Source of the DNA: a bacterium
GTDB lineage: Bacteria > UBA9089 > UBA9088
NCBI GenBank assembly: GCA_040756715.1
Contig: JBFLYE010000026.1
Span: 1-6,090, forward strand
Direction: 5' to 3'
DNA length: 6,090 nucleotides
Positions 1 through 5,957 of this stretch are shown piece after piece. Both the position numbers and the translations under genes were made by a program. How positions within the stretch are numbered: position 1 is the stretch's first letter; every line of letters starts with the position of its first letter. The notes under the pieces are model-generated. The model was given only the letters and a program-made list of their open reading frames with translations. It did no database searches and was not told the DNA's origin.

Positions 1-26
1 GTTTTATAAAATTTTTTCCCTTTTAA

Positions 27-54
27 TTCAAAATTCAACATTCAAAATTCATAA
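27..54. repeat. Degenerate 7-bp-period repeat (TTCNNNA units)
   Basis: Four adjacent heptads read TTCAAAA, TTCAACA, TTCAAAA and TTCATAA. An 11-base word, TTCAAAATTCA, recurs exactly 14 bases apart (27-37 and 41-51). The block is flanked by similar AT-rich words (TTTTATAAA followed by TTTTCC) at 2-19 and 55-70. It has the same period and the same TTC lead as the block before murA. Low complexity limits confidence that this is a functional unit. Confidence 0.5.
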
Positions 55-100
55 TTTTATAAAGTTTTCCTTAAGATTATCTAAACACATACATTTTGTA

Positions 101-520
101 AAGCGTTATGGAATTAACTATAAGTTTATAGTTAGCTATTCTTTTTATGATTCTAATAAAACAAAGAAAGAGGTAGAAAAGGCTTATGTGTCTTATGAAA
201 TGGAAAAGGAAAGATTAGAAAGACAAAAAGAAGATATAGAAAATGAGATATCCCTAATTCATAATGAAAAAAGCTCTTTAAAGCACAGACTAAAAAATTT
301 AGAGATTAATTTAGAATTAGCCCACAAGACACTACAAATGAACCAAAAGAAGTATGAATTGGGGAAGATATCATCAAGAGAGGTGATGGAGAGCCAATTA
401 TCTTATCGTAACCTAAAGTCTAGTTATGAAGATGTGAATATAGATTTTATCATAAATCAATTAAGATTGTTAAAAGCAATGGGTATATCTTTAGAATGTT
501 ACATCCTTAAATCTTTGTAA
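101..520 (+). CDS. TolC-family outer membrane efflux protein, C-terminal half only (5' truncated or incomplete)
   Basis: The protein resembles the second half of outer membrane efflux (TolC/OEP) proteins, which form the trimeric outer-membrane and periplasmic channel of export pumps. The visible order is a short beta-type stretch (YKFIVSYSFYDS, about 119-154), a long charged coiled-coil helix, then the family-like signature KKYELGKISSREVMESQ and a closing LLKAMG. Only one of the two OEP repeats is present, with no signal peptide and no first helical hairpin. The only conventional start in this frame is GTG at 188, but TolC-like sequence begins about 85 bases before it, so GTG 188 is unlikely to be the original start. 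The frame is stop-free back to base 2 with no ATG, GTG or TTG, so the gene either enters from outside the window or has lost its 5' end. Base 101 is an approximate start of recognisable homology, not a start codon. Arginine codons are mostly AGA, whereas the next genes use AGG heavily. I judge it a decayed remnant or partial gene; the family is fairly sure, its functionality is not. Confidence 0.6.
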   Translation, partial: KRYGINYKFIVSYSFYDSNKTKKEVEKAYVSYEMEKERLERQKEDIENEISLIHNEKSSLKHRLKNLEINLELAHKTLQMNQKKYELGKISSREVMESQLSYRNLKSSYEDVNIDFIINQLRLLKAMGISLECYILKSL

Positions 521-592
521 AACCCGATAAGATGTCTTTGCCTCCCCCATCTTCCTGCCATAAGGCTTCATCAAAACCCCTCCTTTTTTAGC

Positions 593-621
593 TTGCAATC
601 TACCCATATTTTTATTATACT
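593..621 (+). promoter_or_regulatory. Sigma70-like promoter for hisA (leaderless placement)
   Basis: The -35 box TTGCAA (593-598) and the -10 box TATACT (616-621) are separated by exactly 17 bp. Transcription would be expected to start about 7 bases beyond the -10 box, which falls on the A of the hisA ATG at 628. No Shine-Dalgarno sequence lies before that ATG, in keeping with a leaderless message. Prediction from sequence only. Confidence 0.55.
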
Positions 622-627
622 TGCATT

Positions 628-1353
628 ATGATAATATATCCAGCAATTGATATTAGGGAGGGAAGGGTTATCAGGCTTATACAGGGAGATTTTAAGAAAG
701 AAAGGGTCTATTCCGAAGACCCAGTTGAGGTTGCCTTTGGATGGAAGGAAAAAGGGGCAGAATCTTTACATATTGTAGACCTTGATGGTGCATTCTTTGG
801 AAAGCCACAAAACCTTGAGATAATCCAGAAAATTGTAGACAAGGTAGGAATTCCGGTTCAAATGGGGGGTGGAATAAGGAATTTTGAAATACTTGAGAAT
901 GTTATGGATATTGGTGTAGCTAGGGCGGTTTTGGGAACATCTGCCATTCTGGATGAGCTGTTTTTAAGAAAGGCATTACTTAGATTCTCCGAGAGAATCC
1001 TTGTTGGATTAGATGTTAAAGGAGGAAAAATTGCTATTTCTGGCTGGCAGAGGCTAACAGAGTATAAACTAGAGGAGCTATTGCTTAAAATGGCAGATTT
1101 TGGCTTAAAAGAGGCTATAATCACAGATATTGAAAGGGATGGGATGATGAATGGCCCAAACATTTCCTTGATTGAAGGGCTTTTAAAAAATGTTAAGAAT
1201 GTCAAGCTAATTGCAAGTGGTGGGATAAGCACAATGTCTGATATAATGCATTTAAGCAGGCTTCCTATATCGGGTGTAATTATAGGAAAGGCATTGTATG
1301 AAGGGAAGATAGACCTTTCTGGGATGGTAAAATTGCTAAAGGAGGATGTATAG
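628..1353 (+). CDS. hisA: HisA, ProFAR isomerase of histidine biosynthesis
   Basis: This encodes 1-(5-phosphoribosyl)-5-[(5-phosphoribosylamino)methylideneamino]imidazole-4-carboxamide isomerase, a cytoplasmic (beta/alpha)8-barrel enzyme that converts ProFAR to PRFAR (fourth step of histidine synthesis). At 241 residues it is full length. It starts with the family-typical MIIYPAIDI, placing the catalytic Asp at residue 8. The partner Asp is D129 in VGLDVK, followed by the HisA-type SGW (W140). Phosphate-binding glycine motifs are MGGGIR (79-84), LGTSAI (102-107) and ASGGIS (196-201), with T166 and D171 in TDIERDG. The SGW context and the two-Asp arrangement favour HisA over its paralogue HisF. 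The ATG at 628 is the only sensible start: a stop lies upstream at 589-591 with no other start between, and no ribosome binding site is visible. No hisF, hisH or other his gene is nearby; the next gene, 87 bp on, is murA. The identification is very secure. Confidence 0.96.
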   Translation: MIIYPAIDIREGRVIRLIQGDFKKERVYSEDPVEVAFGWKEKGAESLHIVDLDGAFFGKPQNLEIIQKIVDKVGIPVQMGGGIRNFEILENVMDIGVARAVLGTSAILDELFLRKALLRFSERILVGLDVKGGKIAISGWQRLTEYKLEELLLKMADFGLKEAIITDIERDGMMNGPNISLIEGLLKNVKNVKLIASGGISTMSDIMHLSRLPISGVIIGKALYEGKIDLSGMVKLLKEDV

Positions 1354-1403
1354 GTGGAGGGCTTATGGAATTAAGGAATTACAGGAGAATGAAAATTAAA
1401 ATA

Positions 1404-1431
1404 TTCCGCATTCTAAATTCCGCAATCCGCA
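1404..1431. repeat. Degenerate 7-bp-period repeat in the hisA-murA spacer
   Basis: Four consecutive heptads read TTCCGCA, TTCTAAA, TTCCGCA and ATCCGCA, so ATTCCGCA recurs at a 14-bp step. The block sits nine bases before the murA ATG, inside the probable hisA-murA transcript. It shares period and TTC phase with the block at 27-54 but has a different heptad core. Whether it does anything, for example in translation or as a mobile repeat, cannot be told from one window. Confidence 0.5.
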
Positions 1432-1440
1432 ATTGAAAAG

Positions 1441-2691
1441 ATGGATAGATTTGTTATTGAGGGAGGAAAGCCATTAAATGGAGAGATTGAGGTATTGGGA
1501 GCAAAGAATGCGATTCTGCCAATGATGGCTGGGGCTATTTTAGCTAAAGGAAAGACAATTATAAAAAATGTTCCAGATATAAAGGATGTCTCTGTTTTTG
1601 TAAAATTGCTTGAATACTTAGGTGCCTCTTGCTCTTATTACAACCACACATTAGAAATAGATACAACAAATGTTAATAAAACAGAAGCACCCTATGAGCT
1701 TGTCTGTCAGATGAGGGCATCCTTCCTTGTGGCAGGTCCTTTATTGGCAAGGTTTGGGAAGGCTTGTGTCTCTTTCCCTGGCGGATGTGCTTTGGGAGCA
1801 AGGAATATAGACATCCACCTCAAGGGTTTTGAAAAATTTGGGGCAGAGATAAAAGAGGAGGGAGGTTATATTACATTAGAAGCTGATAAGCTAAAGGGAT
1901 GCGAGATTTATCTTGATTACCCAACCCATACAGGAACAGAAAATCTTATAATGGTAGGGGTATTAGCTGATGGGAAGACAATAATTGAAAATTGTGCAAA
2001 GGAGCCAGAGATTGTTGATTTTGTCTTATTCCTTAAAAAGATGGGTGCTAAAATAGAAGGAGAGGGAAGTTCAACCATCATTATTGAGGGTGTTTCCTCT
2101 TTAAACCCTTGTGAATATTTACCCATTCCCGACAGGATTGAGGCAGGAACATTTCTTATTGCCGGTGCCATTACAAAGGGAAGGGTATTTGTCCAGAATG
2201 CAATATACGAGCATATGAGAGGCTTAATTGCAAAGATGTCTGAAATGGGGGTTATAATTAAAAAAAGGGATTCGGGAATTGAGGCAATTGTAAAAGAAAG
2301 GTTTAAAGCAACCAATGTTATCACAGGCCCATATCCATCATTCTCAACAGACTTTCAGCCTTTAATTTGTTCCTTAATGTGCATTGCAGATGGGACATCT
2401 ATTGTAAAGGAGACAGTTTTTAATGAGAGGACAAGCCACATATTTGAGCTTTCAAGGATGGGAGCAAAGATAAGGATTGCTGGAGGGGAAATTATTATTG
2501 AAGGTGTAGAAGGCTTACAGGGTGCAAATCTCATTGCATCGGATATAAGAAATGGAGCGGCATTGGTGCTGGCAGGTCTCTCTGCCTCCTCTAAAACTAC
2601 AATTGACAGGGTCTATCATATTGACAGGGGGTATGAAGCATTAGAGAAAAGGCTATCCCTGCTTGGGGCTAAAATATCCAGAGAAAAATGA
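1441..2691 (+). CDS. murA: MurA, UDP-GlcNAc 1-carboxyvinyltransferase
   Basis: MurA transfers the enolpyruvyl group of phosphoenolpyruvate to the 3'-OH of UDP-N-acetylglucosamine, the first committed step of peptidoglycan synthesis in the cytoplasm. The 416 residues match the usual length (about 420) of this two-domain EPSP-synthase-like fold. Visible hallmarks are K22-N23 in LGAKNAILP, the catalytic cysteine C116 in FPGGCALGAR (the residue alkylated by fosfomycin in classical MurA; some lineages carry Asp instead), R121 in the same loop, D304 in SFSTDFQP, R330 in FNERTSH and R396 in IDRGYEA. With Cys in the loop, a fosfomycin-sensitive type is inferred. The ATG at 1441 fits the family N-terminus, and the frame is closed by TAA at 1414-1416. 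There is no clear Shine-Dalgarno, only GAAAAG abutting the start. The gene follows hisA after 87 bp and overlaps murC by four bases (ATGA), so murA and murC are probably translationally coupled. Confidence 0.96.
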   Translation: MDRFVIEGGKPLNGEIEVLGAKNAILPMMAGAILAKGKTIIKNVPDIKDVSVFVKLLEYLGASCSYYNHTLEIDTTNVNKTEAPYELVCQMRASFLVAGPLLARFGKACVSFPGGCALGARNIDIHLKGFEKFGAEIKEEGGYITLEADKLKGCEIYLDYPTHTGTENLIMVGVLADGKTIIENCAKEPEIVDFVLFLKKMGAKIEGEGSSTIIIEGVSSLNPCEYLPIPDRIEAGTFLIAGAITKGRVFVQNAIYEHMRGLIAKMSEMGVIIKKRDSGIEAIVKERFKATNVITGPYPSFSTDFQPLICSLMCIADGTSIVKETVFNERTSHIFELSRMGAKIRIAGGEIIIEGVEGLQGANLIASDIRNGAALVLAGLSASSKTTIDRVYHIDRGYEALEKRLSLLGAKISREK

Positions 2692-4013
2692 AACACATCC
2701 ATTTCATTGGCATTGGTGGAATAGGAATGTCTGGCTTGGCAGAGATTAGCCTAAACCTTTCCTTTTCTGTCTCTGGGAGCGACCTTGCAGAAAGCAAGAT
2801 TACAAATAGGCTTAAAAGCCTTGGTGCAAAGGTATATAAGGGCCATTCCCCTGAAAATATAGGAAAAAGCGATACCATTGTTGTTTCTTCGGCAATTCTA
2901 AAGGATAACCCTGAGATGCTTGAGGCAAAAAATAGGGGGTTAAATATCCTTAAAAGGGCAGAGTTTCTTGGTCTTTTGATGGAGAAAAAATATTCAATTG
3001 CTATATCAGGCGCACATGGAAAGACAACCACAACAGGCTTAATTTCTGCAATATTAGATAAGGCAGGTCTTTCACCCACTGTAATAAATGGTGGGATTGC
3101 AAAGGCATTTGGCTCTAATGCAAAGCTTGGGGTTTCCAAATACTTTGTGTGTGAGGCAGATGAGAGCGATGGAAGCTTTTTACATCTTTCTCCAAAGATT
3201 GCTGTGGTTACAAATATAGACAGGGAGCATATGGAGCATTTTAAAAATATAGAGAGGATGAAAAGAGAATATTTGGAATTTATAGAAAAGGCAGATTTTT
3301 GTGTTTTATGTGAGGATGATAGGCTTATAAGAGAGATTATGCCAGAGATACGAAAAGAATATAGCACATATGGAATAAGGCAGGGAATGGTAAGGGCAAA
3401 AAATATAAAGGTGTTAAGCAACCATACAGAATTTAACCTTATAGATGGAAATGAAGATATTGGAAAATGGAGTGTAAGGCTTTTGGGAAGGCATAATGTT
3501 TTAAATAGCCTTTCGGCTTTTTGTGTTGGGAAATACCTTTCCATCCCTATTGAAACAATTAAAAGGGCATTAGAAACATTCTCTGGGGTTGAAAGGAGGC
3601 TTGATATAAAAAGGGATGATGAAATAATGGTGCTTGAAGATTATGGCCATCATCCAACAGAAATAAGAGAGACCCTAAAGGCGGTAAAGCTAGGATGGAA
3701 GAGGAGGCTTGTTGTTATATTCCAGCCACATCGCTATACAAGGACAAAAGACCTGCTTAATAGATTTACAGGTTGTTTTAAACTTGCCGATATTCTAATA
3801 TTAACAGATATATACCCTGCATCTGAAAAGCCAATTCCAAATATTACAGGTAAGCTTTTATATTCCAAGATAAATCATCCAGATTCCTATTATGTCCCTG
3901 ATTGGACAAAGATTCCCAAGCTTCTTAAAACAAAGGTAAAAAAGGGTGATCTCATTCTTGTCTTAGGAGCTGGAAATATAAACTCTATTGTTGATTCTCT
4001 TTGTAGGCTATAA
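2688..4013 (+). CDS. murC: MurC, UDP-N-acetylmuramate--L-alanine ligase
   Basis: MurC is the ATP-dependent cytoplasmic ligase that adds L-alanine to UDP-MurNAc, starting the peptidoglycan stem peptide. The three Mur-ligase domains are visible in order. The N-terminal UDP-binding Rossmann-like domain opens with HFIGIGGIGMSGLAEI (4-20). The central ATPase has the P-loop GAHGKTTTT (108-116), EADESDGSF (156-164), TNIDREHMEHF (175-185) and GRHNVLNSLSA (267-277). The C-terminal domain has the MurC-type DYGHHPTEI (318-326), FQPHRYTRT (345-353) and DIYPASEKP (374-382), ending with GAGNI (427-431). These motifs distinguish it from MurD, MurE, MurF and Mpl. At 441 residues it is slightly short for the family (about 450-490) but complete. 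Its ATG lies inside the murA stop (ATGA), with only a weak AGAG before it. murB, often its downstream partner, is not here; the gene instead runs into the end of lysS with a 6-bp convergent overlap. Confidence 0.96.
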   Translation: MKHIHFIGIGGIGMSGLAEISLNLSFSVSGSDLAESKITNRLKSLGAKVYKGHSPENIGKSDTIVVSSAILKDNPEMLEAKNRGLNILKRAEFLGLLMEKKYSIAISGAHGKTTTTGLISAILDKAGLSPTVINGGIAKAFGSNAKLGVSKYFVCEADESDGSFLHLSPKIAVVTNIDREHMEHFKNIERMKREYLEFIEKADFCVLCEDDRLIREIMPEIRKEYSTYGIRQGMVRAKNIKVLSNHTEFNLIDGNEDIGKWSVRLLGRHNVLNSLSAFCVGKYLSIPIETIKRALETFSGVERRLDIKRDDEIMVLEDYGHHPTEIRETLKAVKLGWKRRLVVIFQPHRYTRTKDLLNRFTGCFKLADILILTDIYPASEKPIPNITGKLLYSKINHPDSYYVPDWTKIPKLLKTKVKKGDLILVLGAGNINSIVDSLCRL

Positions 4014-5279
4014 TGGCCGAAGGAGGGGAAACAATATCACCTCCCTTATTGATCTCTGGTTTGTAAGAAGCATTACCAGCCTATCTATTCCAATTCCCAA
4101 GCCACCGGTGGGAGGCATGCCATAGCTTAAAGCATCAATATAATCATAGTCTATCTTCCCCTGCTTTTTAAAATTTTTAAGCTGCTCATCAGAATCTGTA
4201 AGCTCTGAATAGGCATTTCCAATTTCATATCCTCCTATAAATAGCTCAAACCTCTCTACAAAATCAGGGTTTTCCCCTTTTTTTGCCAATGGCGAGACAT
4301 CACTTGGCCAATCAATGAGGAATGTTGGCTGGATAAGATTTGGGACAATAAATTTATCAATCAGGGCATTGAGCTTATTAAAAACATCCATCCCAAGCTT
4401 TGAAACCAAAGCATCTATATCAGCCATTGATTCAATCTTTTCACCACTTGCCTCTTGTAATGCAGGAAATAAGGAAAGCCTTTTGAAAGGTGGCGTAAGG
4501 TCTATCTCGTAATTATCATAAGTTATCTTCGGGTTTTTTGCCACATAAAATATAAGCTCCTCTGTAAGGGTCATTATGTCTTTATAATCAGAATAAGCAA
4601 GGTATGCCTCAAGCATAGTGAATTCTGGGTTGTGAAGGGTTGATATGCCTTCATTCCTAAAATTCTTCCCAATCTCATAAACCCTGTCAAAACCACCCAC
4701 AATAAGCCTTTTAAGGAATAGCTCTGGTGCTACCCTAAGGTATAAAGGAAGGTCTAAGGCATTATGATGGGTTTTAAATGGCTCTGCCTCTGCACCACCT
4801 GGAAGAATTTGCATCATCGGTGTTTCTACCTCAAGGAAGCCTTTTTTGTCAAAAAATTCCCTTATTGCCTTAATTATCTTGCTCCTTTTTTCAAATATCT
4901 CCCTTTTTTCCTCATTTACCAATAAATCAAGGTATCTCTTCCTATGCCTTAGCTCTGTATCAGCTATTCCATACCATTCCTTTGGAACTGGGTTTTTGGC
5001 AATTGAAAGGATAGAAAATTGCAAAATCTCAATTGTTTTCTCCATAGTTTTCGTGATAAAAAGCCTTCCCGATACAGAGATTATATCCCCTAGCTTAAGC
5101 TTTGTAAATTCATTAAAGTTATCAAGTTTATCCTTTCTTCCATATATTTGAATCCTTCCACTTCCATCCTTTATATGAGCAAAACAAGAGCCTCCGTGTG
5201 GCCTTAAAAGGATAACCCTTCCAAAAGCCAAAACCTCCCTTCCCTCCTCAAAGCTATCCAAAATTTCTTTTATTTGCAT
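4008..5279 (-). CDS. lysS: Lysyl-tRNA synthetase, class II (compact form)
   Basis: LysRS activates lysine with ATP and charges tRNA-Lys. With the ATG at 5279 (reverse strand) the protein has 423 residues; a TTG at 5297 would add MVIIII and looks less likely. Numbering from the ATG, an OB-fold anticodon-binding domain comes first (about 15-95, with FGRVILLRPHGG and IKDGSGRIQIYG). The class II core follows: motif 1 around FFDKKGFLEVETPMM (142-156), the LysRS block GGAEAEPFKTHHNALD (161-176), motif 2 with FRNEGISTLHNPEFT (207-221), ERFELFIGGYEIGNAYSEL (342-360) and motif 3 GMPPTGGLGIGIDRLVM (387-403). Bacterial LysRS usually has about 490-510 residues. This one lacks most of the N-terminal helical extension and is about ten residues shorter between AYSEL and GMPPTGG, although all catalytic motifs are intact. 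It could be confused with EpmA/GenX, but EpmA lacks an OB domain. It converges on murC and diverges from the NuoE-like gene. Confidence 0.95.
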   Translation of the reverse strand: MQIKEILDSFEEGREVLAFGRVILLRPHGGSCFAHIKDGSGRIQIYGRKDKLDNFNEFTKLKLGDIISVSGRLFITKTMEKTIEILQFSILSIAKNPVPKEWYGIADTELRHRKRYLDLLVNEEKREIFEKRSKIIKAIREFFDKKGFLEVETPMMQILPGGAEAEPFKTHHNALDLPLYLRVAPELFLKRLIVGGFDRVYEIGKNFRNEGISTLHNPEFTMLEAYLAYSDYKDIMTLTEELIFYVAKNPKITYDNYEIDLTPPFKRLSLFPALQEASGEKIESMADIDALVSKLGMDVFNKLNALIDKFIVPNLIQPTFLIDWPSDVSPLAKKGENPDFVERFELFIGGYEIGNAYSELTDSDEQLKNFKKQGKIDYDYIDALSYGMPPTGGLGIGIDRLVMLLTNQRSIREVILFPLLRPL

Positions 5280-5286
5280 AATTATA

Positions 5287-5315
5287 ATAATAACCAAAAT
5301 AAGCTTCTTTGTAAA
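5287..5315 (-). promoter_or_regulatory. Sigma70-like promoter for lysS (leaderless placement)
   Basis: On the minus strand the -35 box TTTACA (5315-5310) and the -10 box TATTAT (5292-5287) are 17 bp apart. A start about 7-8 bases beyond the -10 box falls at or next to the A of the lysS ATG at 5279. No Shine-Dalgarno precedes that ATG. A second TATAAT lies at 5286-5281, so the exact -10 choice is not certain. Confidence 0.45.
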
Positions 5316-5323
5316 TTAAAATA

Positions 5324-5352
5324 TTGCATTTTTATAAATTTTCTGGTAAAAT
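5324..5352 (+). promoter_or_regulatory. Sigma70-like promoter for the NuoE-like gene
   Basis: The -35 box TTGCAT (5324-5329) and the -10 box TAAAAT (5347-5352) have a 17-bp spacer, and TGG directly before the -10 gives an extended -10 (TGn). A start near 5359 would leave an untranslated leader of only about 18 bases before the ATG at 5377. Its -35 is 8 bp from the -35 of the opposing lysS promoter. Confidence 0.55.
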
Positions 5353-5376
5353 TTAATAAGGGGGATGTGTTTAACT

Positions 5377-5835
5377 ATGGACATAGATTGGGCAAAGATT
5401 GATGAGATAATCAAAAAATACGAGAATAAAGAAGGCTCTGTCATTCCTGTTTTAGAGGAGACGCAAGGGATGGTTGGCTATCTTCCAAAGGAGGTATTAG
5501 ACAGGGTAGCTGATGGCTTAAATATCTCAAGGAGCATAGTCTATGGGATTGTTACCTTTTATTCATTCTTTTCAATAAAGCCAAGGGGAAGGAATGTTAT
5601 AAGGGTCTGCCTTGGAACAGCCTGTTATGTAAAGGGAGCAGATGCTATCCTTAATAGGATAAAGGAGGTTCTTAAGATAGATACAGGAGAGATAACCGAG
5701 GATAGAAAGTTCTCCCTTGAGGCTGTTCGCTGTGTTGGTGCCTGTGGCTTAGCACCTGTTATGATGATAAATGAGGATGTCCATGGCCATTTAGAGCAAG
5801 GAAAGATAGAAAAGATTCTTGAAACCTATCAATGA
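5377..5835 (+). CDS. nuoE: NuoE/HydC-type [2Fe-2S] thioredoxin-like subunit
   Basis: This belongs to the 24-kDa subunit family of complex I (NuoE), which also supplies the [2Fe-2S] subunit of NAD-dependent and electron-bifurcating [FeFe]-hydrogenases and formate dehydrogenases. It would relay electrons to or from an NADH/FMN-binding NuoF-type partner. An N-terminal helical part (IDEIIKKYENKEGSVIPVLEE, with GYLPKEVL and VYGIVTFYSFF) precedes a thioredoxin-like domain. The four cluster ligands are present as C-X4-C in VCLGTACYVKGA and C-X3-C in RCVGACGLAP; counting from the ATG at 5377 they are C78, C83, C119 and C123. The 152 residues match the family's usual length. An in-frame ATG at 5365 is possible, but the Shine-Dalgarno-like AAGGGGG (5358-5364) abuts it directly, whereas it lies 12 bases before 5377, so 5377 is preferred. 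No NuoF partner follows: the gene is followed by non-coding repeat. The family is very secure; which complex it serves cannot be decided here. Confidence 0.92.
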   Translation: MDIDWAKIDEIIKKYENKEGSVIPVLEETQGMVGYLPKEVLDRVADGLNISRSIVYGIVTFYSFFSIKPRGRNVIRVCLGTACYVKGADAILNRIKEVLKIDTGEITEDRKFSLEAVRCVGACGLAPVMMINEDVHGHLEQGKIEKILETYQ

Positions 5836-5957
5836 CCCTAGCATCATCTTATCAAGAACTTATCTTAAGAAGGACTAAAAAGCCAATTATTTTGGAGAAA
5901 TTGATTTTATCTTCTTAAAATATCTTTATCATTACTATCATATATATCTTTGTAACT

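Noticed and set aside
529-553. AAGATG and CATCTT inverted pair after the TolC fragment
   Set aside because: Six-base stem with a 13-base loop and no following T-tract; not a convincing terminator.
858-1232. Antisense open frame of 124 codons inside hisA
   Set aside because: Shadow of the hisA codons with the same low-complexity antisense composition. Similar shadows inside murA (1917-2324) and lysS (4315-4512 and 4846-5151) were rejected for the same reason.
1365-1436. Small frame of 23 codons between hisA and murA, preceded by GGTGGAGGG
   Set aside because: The Shine-Dalgarno-like stretch is attractive, but the second half of the frame is simply the heptad repeat translated and no family is recognisable, so it is not supported as a gene.
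2669-3544. Long open frame of 291 codons on the minus strand opposite murC
   Set aside because: It lies wholly against well-supported murA and murC coding sequence, its translation is Ser/Ile/Phe/Pro-rich as expected from an antisense of purine-rich codons, and it shows no recognisable motif.
4020-4047. Possible stem-loop just after the murC stop (AAGGAGG with CCTCCCTT)
   Set aside because: The stem has a bulge and a 13-base loop, lacks a T-tract, and lies within the conserved C-terminal codons of lysS, which explain the sequence.
5280-5297. TTG at 5297 as the start of lysS
   Set aside because: It adds only MVIIII encoded by promoter-like AT sequence (TATTATTATAAT). The ATG at 5279 fits the promoter and the family better.
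5865-5918. Inverted words TTAAGAAG and CTTCTTAA after the NuoE-like gene
   Set aside because: The stem is only eight weak pairs around a 38-base interior in very AT-rich DNA; too likely by chance to call a terminator.
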